Source of the DNA: an uncultured bacterium
GTDB taxonomy: Bacteria > Bacillota > Clostridia > Lachnospirales > Lachnospiraceae
DNA length: 56,905 nt
Assembly (NCBI GenBank): GCA_905215405.1
Contig: CAJMQE010000014.1
Location: forward strand, 1 to 56,905
Direction of reading: 5' to 3'
The notes under the pieces were generated by a model. It did not search any database. It was given only the letters and a program-made list of their open reading frames with translations, and was not told the DNA's origin. Below, one piece after another: positions 54,969 to 56,905 of this stretch. A program made the translations under genes and the position numbers. Position 1 is the stretch's first letter. Each line of letters opens with the position of its first letter.

Positions 54969-56651
54969 TTATTTAACAAGAACGATTCCTCGTTCTGTAA
55001 TTCTAATTTCAGGAATGACTGTAAGTGCCATGAAGGAAAGTGTTATAAATGGATCTGTAGCCTCACTGACGCCAAGTTGCCTTGCACTCTTCAACATTTC
55101 CTGCAAGGTGTTCTCCACTGTTTCGCAGGATTCCATACTCATCAGTCCAAAAACAGGCAGCGCTAATTTTCCAATAATCTTGCCTTTGGATGCAATTGCA
55201 TATCCACCTTTCATTTCTTTGATACAGTTAATTGCAAGAAGGATATCCTCATCATTATCACCAGCCGCAATAATATTATGAGAATCATGCGAAACAGAGG
55301 TGGCCACTGCTCCATTACAGATATGAAAACCAGTCAGAGGTGCAACTCCTACCATATGTTTTTCGCTATTATGTCGTTCAACAACACAGATTTTATTAAA
55401 CTGTGCATCCGGACAAAACACTCCATTTACAGAAGGTACTTTTGCATATACGTCCTTAGTCAGAAGCTGATGTGGTTGCATTTCTATGATATGATTCTTT
55501 TCCTCTGCTTTTAAAGTAAGATCTTCTTTACTGACAGCAGAAACTCTGATCGTATCACAGAGTTCCTTGGCCGGCTCACATCCATAGTCCGCATCATATT
55601 CTTTTTCCGACAGTAGTTTCCCACTTTTAATTACAGACTGTGGATGCACCGTTAAAAGATCATCCAAGATCAGAATATCTGCCTGATATCCTGCTCCTAT
55701 AGCCCCTAAATGCCGTAGCCCATAAAGTCTTGCCGTCTGATAACTTCCCATTTTATATGCCTGAATAACCGGCACGCCAAGTTGAATTGCTTTTCTGACA
55801 CAGGTCGAGATATGTCCCTCTTTTTTAATTTCCGCCGTATGCTTATCATCGGTACAAAATGCACAACGTTCCATTGAAACGCCTGCTTTCAAGAATCCGC
55901 TGACAAGTGTCTCGACATTTTTCGCACCGCTTCCTTCTCTTATCAGGATCCAGAATCCGGAACGAAGTTTTTCCAGACCTTCTTCTACTGTTGCACATTC
56001 ATGATCATTATCCACACCTGCCAAACGATATGCCTGCAAGTCGCGTCCAGATAAACCTGGCGCATGCCCATCAATATATTTCCCCTGGAAAAGCTCTGCC
56101 TTTGCACGCATTCGATCCTCTCCCTGCAGCAGTTCAAAGAATCGCATTGTTTCCCCTAAGCCAAGTACTCTCGAATCAGTTCTATATTTCACCATATCTC
56201 CTGCCAGGAACTCTCCGCACCCATTGGATTCCATATCTGTGGCAGGTACGCTTGATGGTACCATGATATAGACATTACAGAGAACGTCTTTTGAACTTGC
56301 AAGCATATAATCCATTGCTGCTGAACCTTTTACATTTACAGCTTCATGTGGATCTGCGATGACAGTAGTTGTTCCTGCTTTAACAAGTACTTTAGACAGT
56401 TCTCCTGGTAAGAGCATGGAAGATTCTATATGCATATGTGCATCAATCAGTCCTGGCACTAAATATTTTCCAGTACAGTCAATTTCTTTTTCCCCCTGAT
56501 AGTCCTCTCCTATTCCTACTATTTTGTCATTACAGATCGCAACATCACATATTCTGATTTCATCCGAAAAAACGTTCATTACATGCCCATACTTCAGTAC
56601 AAGATCTGCTTTCTTTTTACCTGCTGCCATTAATAATTGTTCTTTCCCCAT
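54969..56651 (-). CDS. ade: adenine deaminase
   Basis: Hydrolyses adenine to hypoxanthine and ammonia in purine salvage. Amidohydrolase metal motif VPGLIDAHMHIESSM, ADPHEAVNVKG, CTDDKHTAE and SVSHDSHNIIAAG are all seen. The frame reaches a GTG at 56660, but AGAGGTG fits the ATG at 56651 (MGKEQLL), giving 560 residues. It is not adjacent to the permease but is likely linked functionally. A good promoter is found at 56730-56758. Confidence 0.95.
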   Translation of the reverse strand: MGKEQLLMAAGKKKADLVLKYGHVMNVFSDEIRICDVAICNDKIVGIGEDYQGEKEIDCTGKYLVPGLIDAHMHIESSMLLPGELSKVLVKAGTTTVIADPHEAVNVKGSAAMDYMLASSKDVLCNVYIMVPSSVPATDMESNGCGEFLAGDMVKYRTDSRVLGLGETMRFFELLQGEDRMRAKAELFQGKYIDGHAPGLSGRDLQAYRLAGVDNDHECATVEEGLEKLRSGFWILIREGSGAKNVETLVSGFLKAGVSMERCAFCTDDKHTAEIKKEGHISTCVRKAIQLGVPVIQAYKMGSYQTARLYGLRHLGAIGAGYQADILILDDLLTVHPQSVIKSGKLLSEKEYDADYGCEPAKELCDTIRVSAVSKEDLTLKAEEKNHIIEMQPHQLLTKDVYAKVPSVNGVFCPDAQFNKICVVERHNSEKHMVGVAPLTGFHICNGAVATSVSHDSHNIIAAGDNDEDILLAINCIKEMKGGYAIASKGKIIGKLALPVFGLMSMESCETVENTLQEMLKSARQLGVSEATDPFITLSFMALTVIPEIRITERGIVLVK

Positions 56652-56729
56652 TTTCATCACCTCTAGATTTCTTCACTCATTTTATCCGCTATCCAAATTT
56701 CTAATTATATCTTTCTATATTTTACATGA

Positions 56730-56758
56730 ATTATACATGAATTGGCAGTCTCCCACAA
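56730..56758 (-). promoter_or_regulatory. predicted promoter of ade
   Basis: Minus strand: -35 TTGTGG (56753-56758), 17-bp spacer, perfect -10 TATAAT (56730-56735), 79 bp before the preferred ade start. No purine riboswitch core is present in this leader. Confidence 0.6.
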
Positions 56759-56819
56759 GTTATAATATAAAATATGCATGATACGTAATCTGATTCCTGT
56801 CATTAAATTCCCAGATATC

Positions 56820-56847
56820 AAAAAAAGGAGTGTTTCCACTCCCTTTT
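56820..56847. terminator. bidirectional hairpin terminator at the intron target
   Basis: GGAGTG (56827-56832) and CACTCC (56837-56842) form a stem with a TTTC loop, preceded by seven A and followed by CTTTT. On the minus strand the T-run of seven suggests it once terminated a gene lying to the right. It is directly before the group II intron boundary. Confidence 0.8.
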
Positions 56848-56853
56848 CTGTCT

Positions 56854-56905
56854 GTGTGCCAGGCATGGCACTAATCTAGCTGGTGAAAGTCCAGTCACGG
56901 GTATT
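56854..56905 (+). mobile_element. 5' end of a group IIC intron (truncated by window edge)
   Basis: The sequence starts with GTGTGCC-A-GGCATGG and continues TGGTGAAAGTCCAG. These match the 5' end and early domain I of bacterial group IIC introns such as the Oceanobacillus iheyensis intron (GTGTGCCCGGCATGGG and GGGTGAGAGTCCC). It lies 11 bases after a terminator stem-loop, the target preferred by class C introns. The remaining ribozyme and the probable reverse transcriptase gene would be beyond the window. Confidence 0.85.

Overview
The window reads as a chromosomal, mostly housekeeping segment of an endospore-forming, low-GC Clostridia bacterium, most likely a Lachnospiraceae member. The grounds are the sporulation genes spoIVA, yqfC and yqfD, AT-rich codon use, strong AGGAGG-type ribosome sites, and a gene order (miaB, mutS, mutL, miaA, ynbB, DUF4321, radC, mreBCD, PBP2, minCDE, rodA, mgsA) that I know from Lachnospiraceae. 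The species assignment is inference. All but one of the recognised genes lie on the minus strand. Only a small DUF378 membrane protein is on the plus strand.

Layout, left to right, though transcription runs right to left. (1) 1-4200: a possible insertion-sequence end, a strong hairpin terminator, a degenerate L,D-transpeptidase, a cytidylate-kinase-like protein and the two-subunit iron-sulfur serine dehydratase. (2) 4340-10440: a division and envelope operon with a HlyD-like membrane protein, yggS, sepF, ylmH, aroB, lspA and an rluD-type synthase. (3) 10890-31290: a long co-oriented block of tRNA modification (miaB, miaA), mismatch repair (mutS, mutL), rod shape and elongation (mreBCD, PBP2, rodA), division-site selection (minCDE) and mgsA. 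(4) 31800-39110: proline synthesis (proB, proA) around an unrecognised 409-residue protein, DUF896 and a folate enzyme, followed upstream by two unrelated FAD enzymes. (5) 39330-45800: yqfC, yqfD, phoH, ybeY, DUF3048, a CBS-cytidine deaminase fusion, a BofC-like protein and a small alarmone synthetase. (6) 46090-56650: rpsU, alaS with an upstream small membrane protein, a membrane-anchored MutS-like ATPase, an NCS2 purine permease, spoIVA and adenine deaminase. (7) The right edge enters a group IIC intron just after a terminator hairpin.

The most unusual items are the fusion of a DarB/CbpB-like CBS pair to cytidine deaminase at the ancestral cdd locus, the L,D-transpeptidase-like protein that has lost its catalytic His-Gly-Cys motif, an MreB with Asn at a normally catalytic Asp, a PBP2 enlarged by about 250 residues, the membrane-anchored MutS paralogue, and the intron at the edge. 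I found no CRISPR array, rRNA, tRNA, prophage or defence island. Several gene starts below were moved from the longest frame because an internal start has a clearly better ribosome-binding site.
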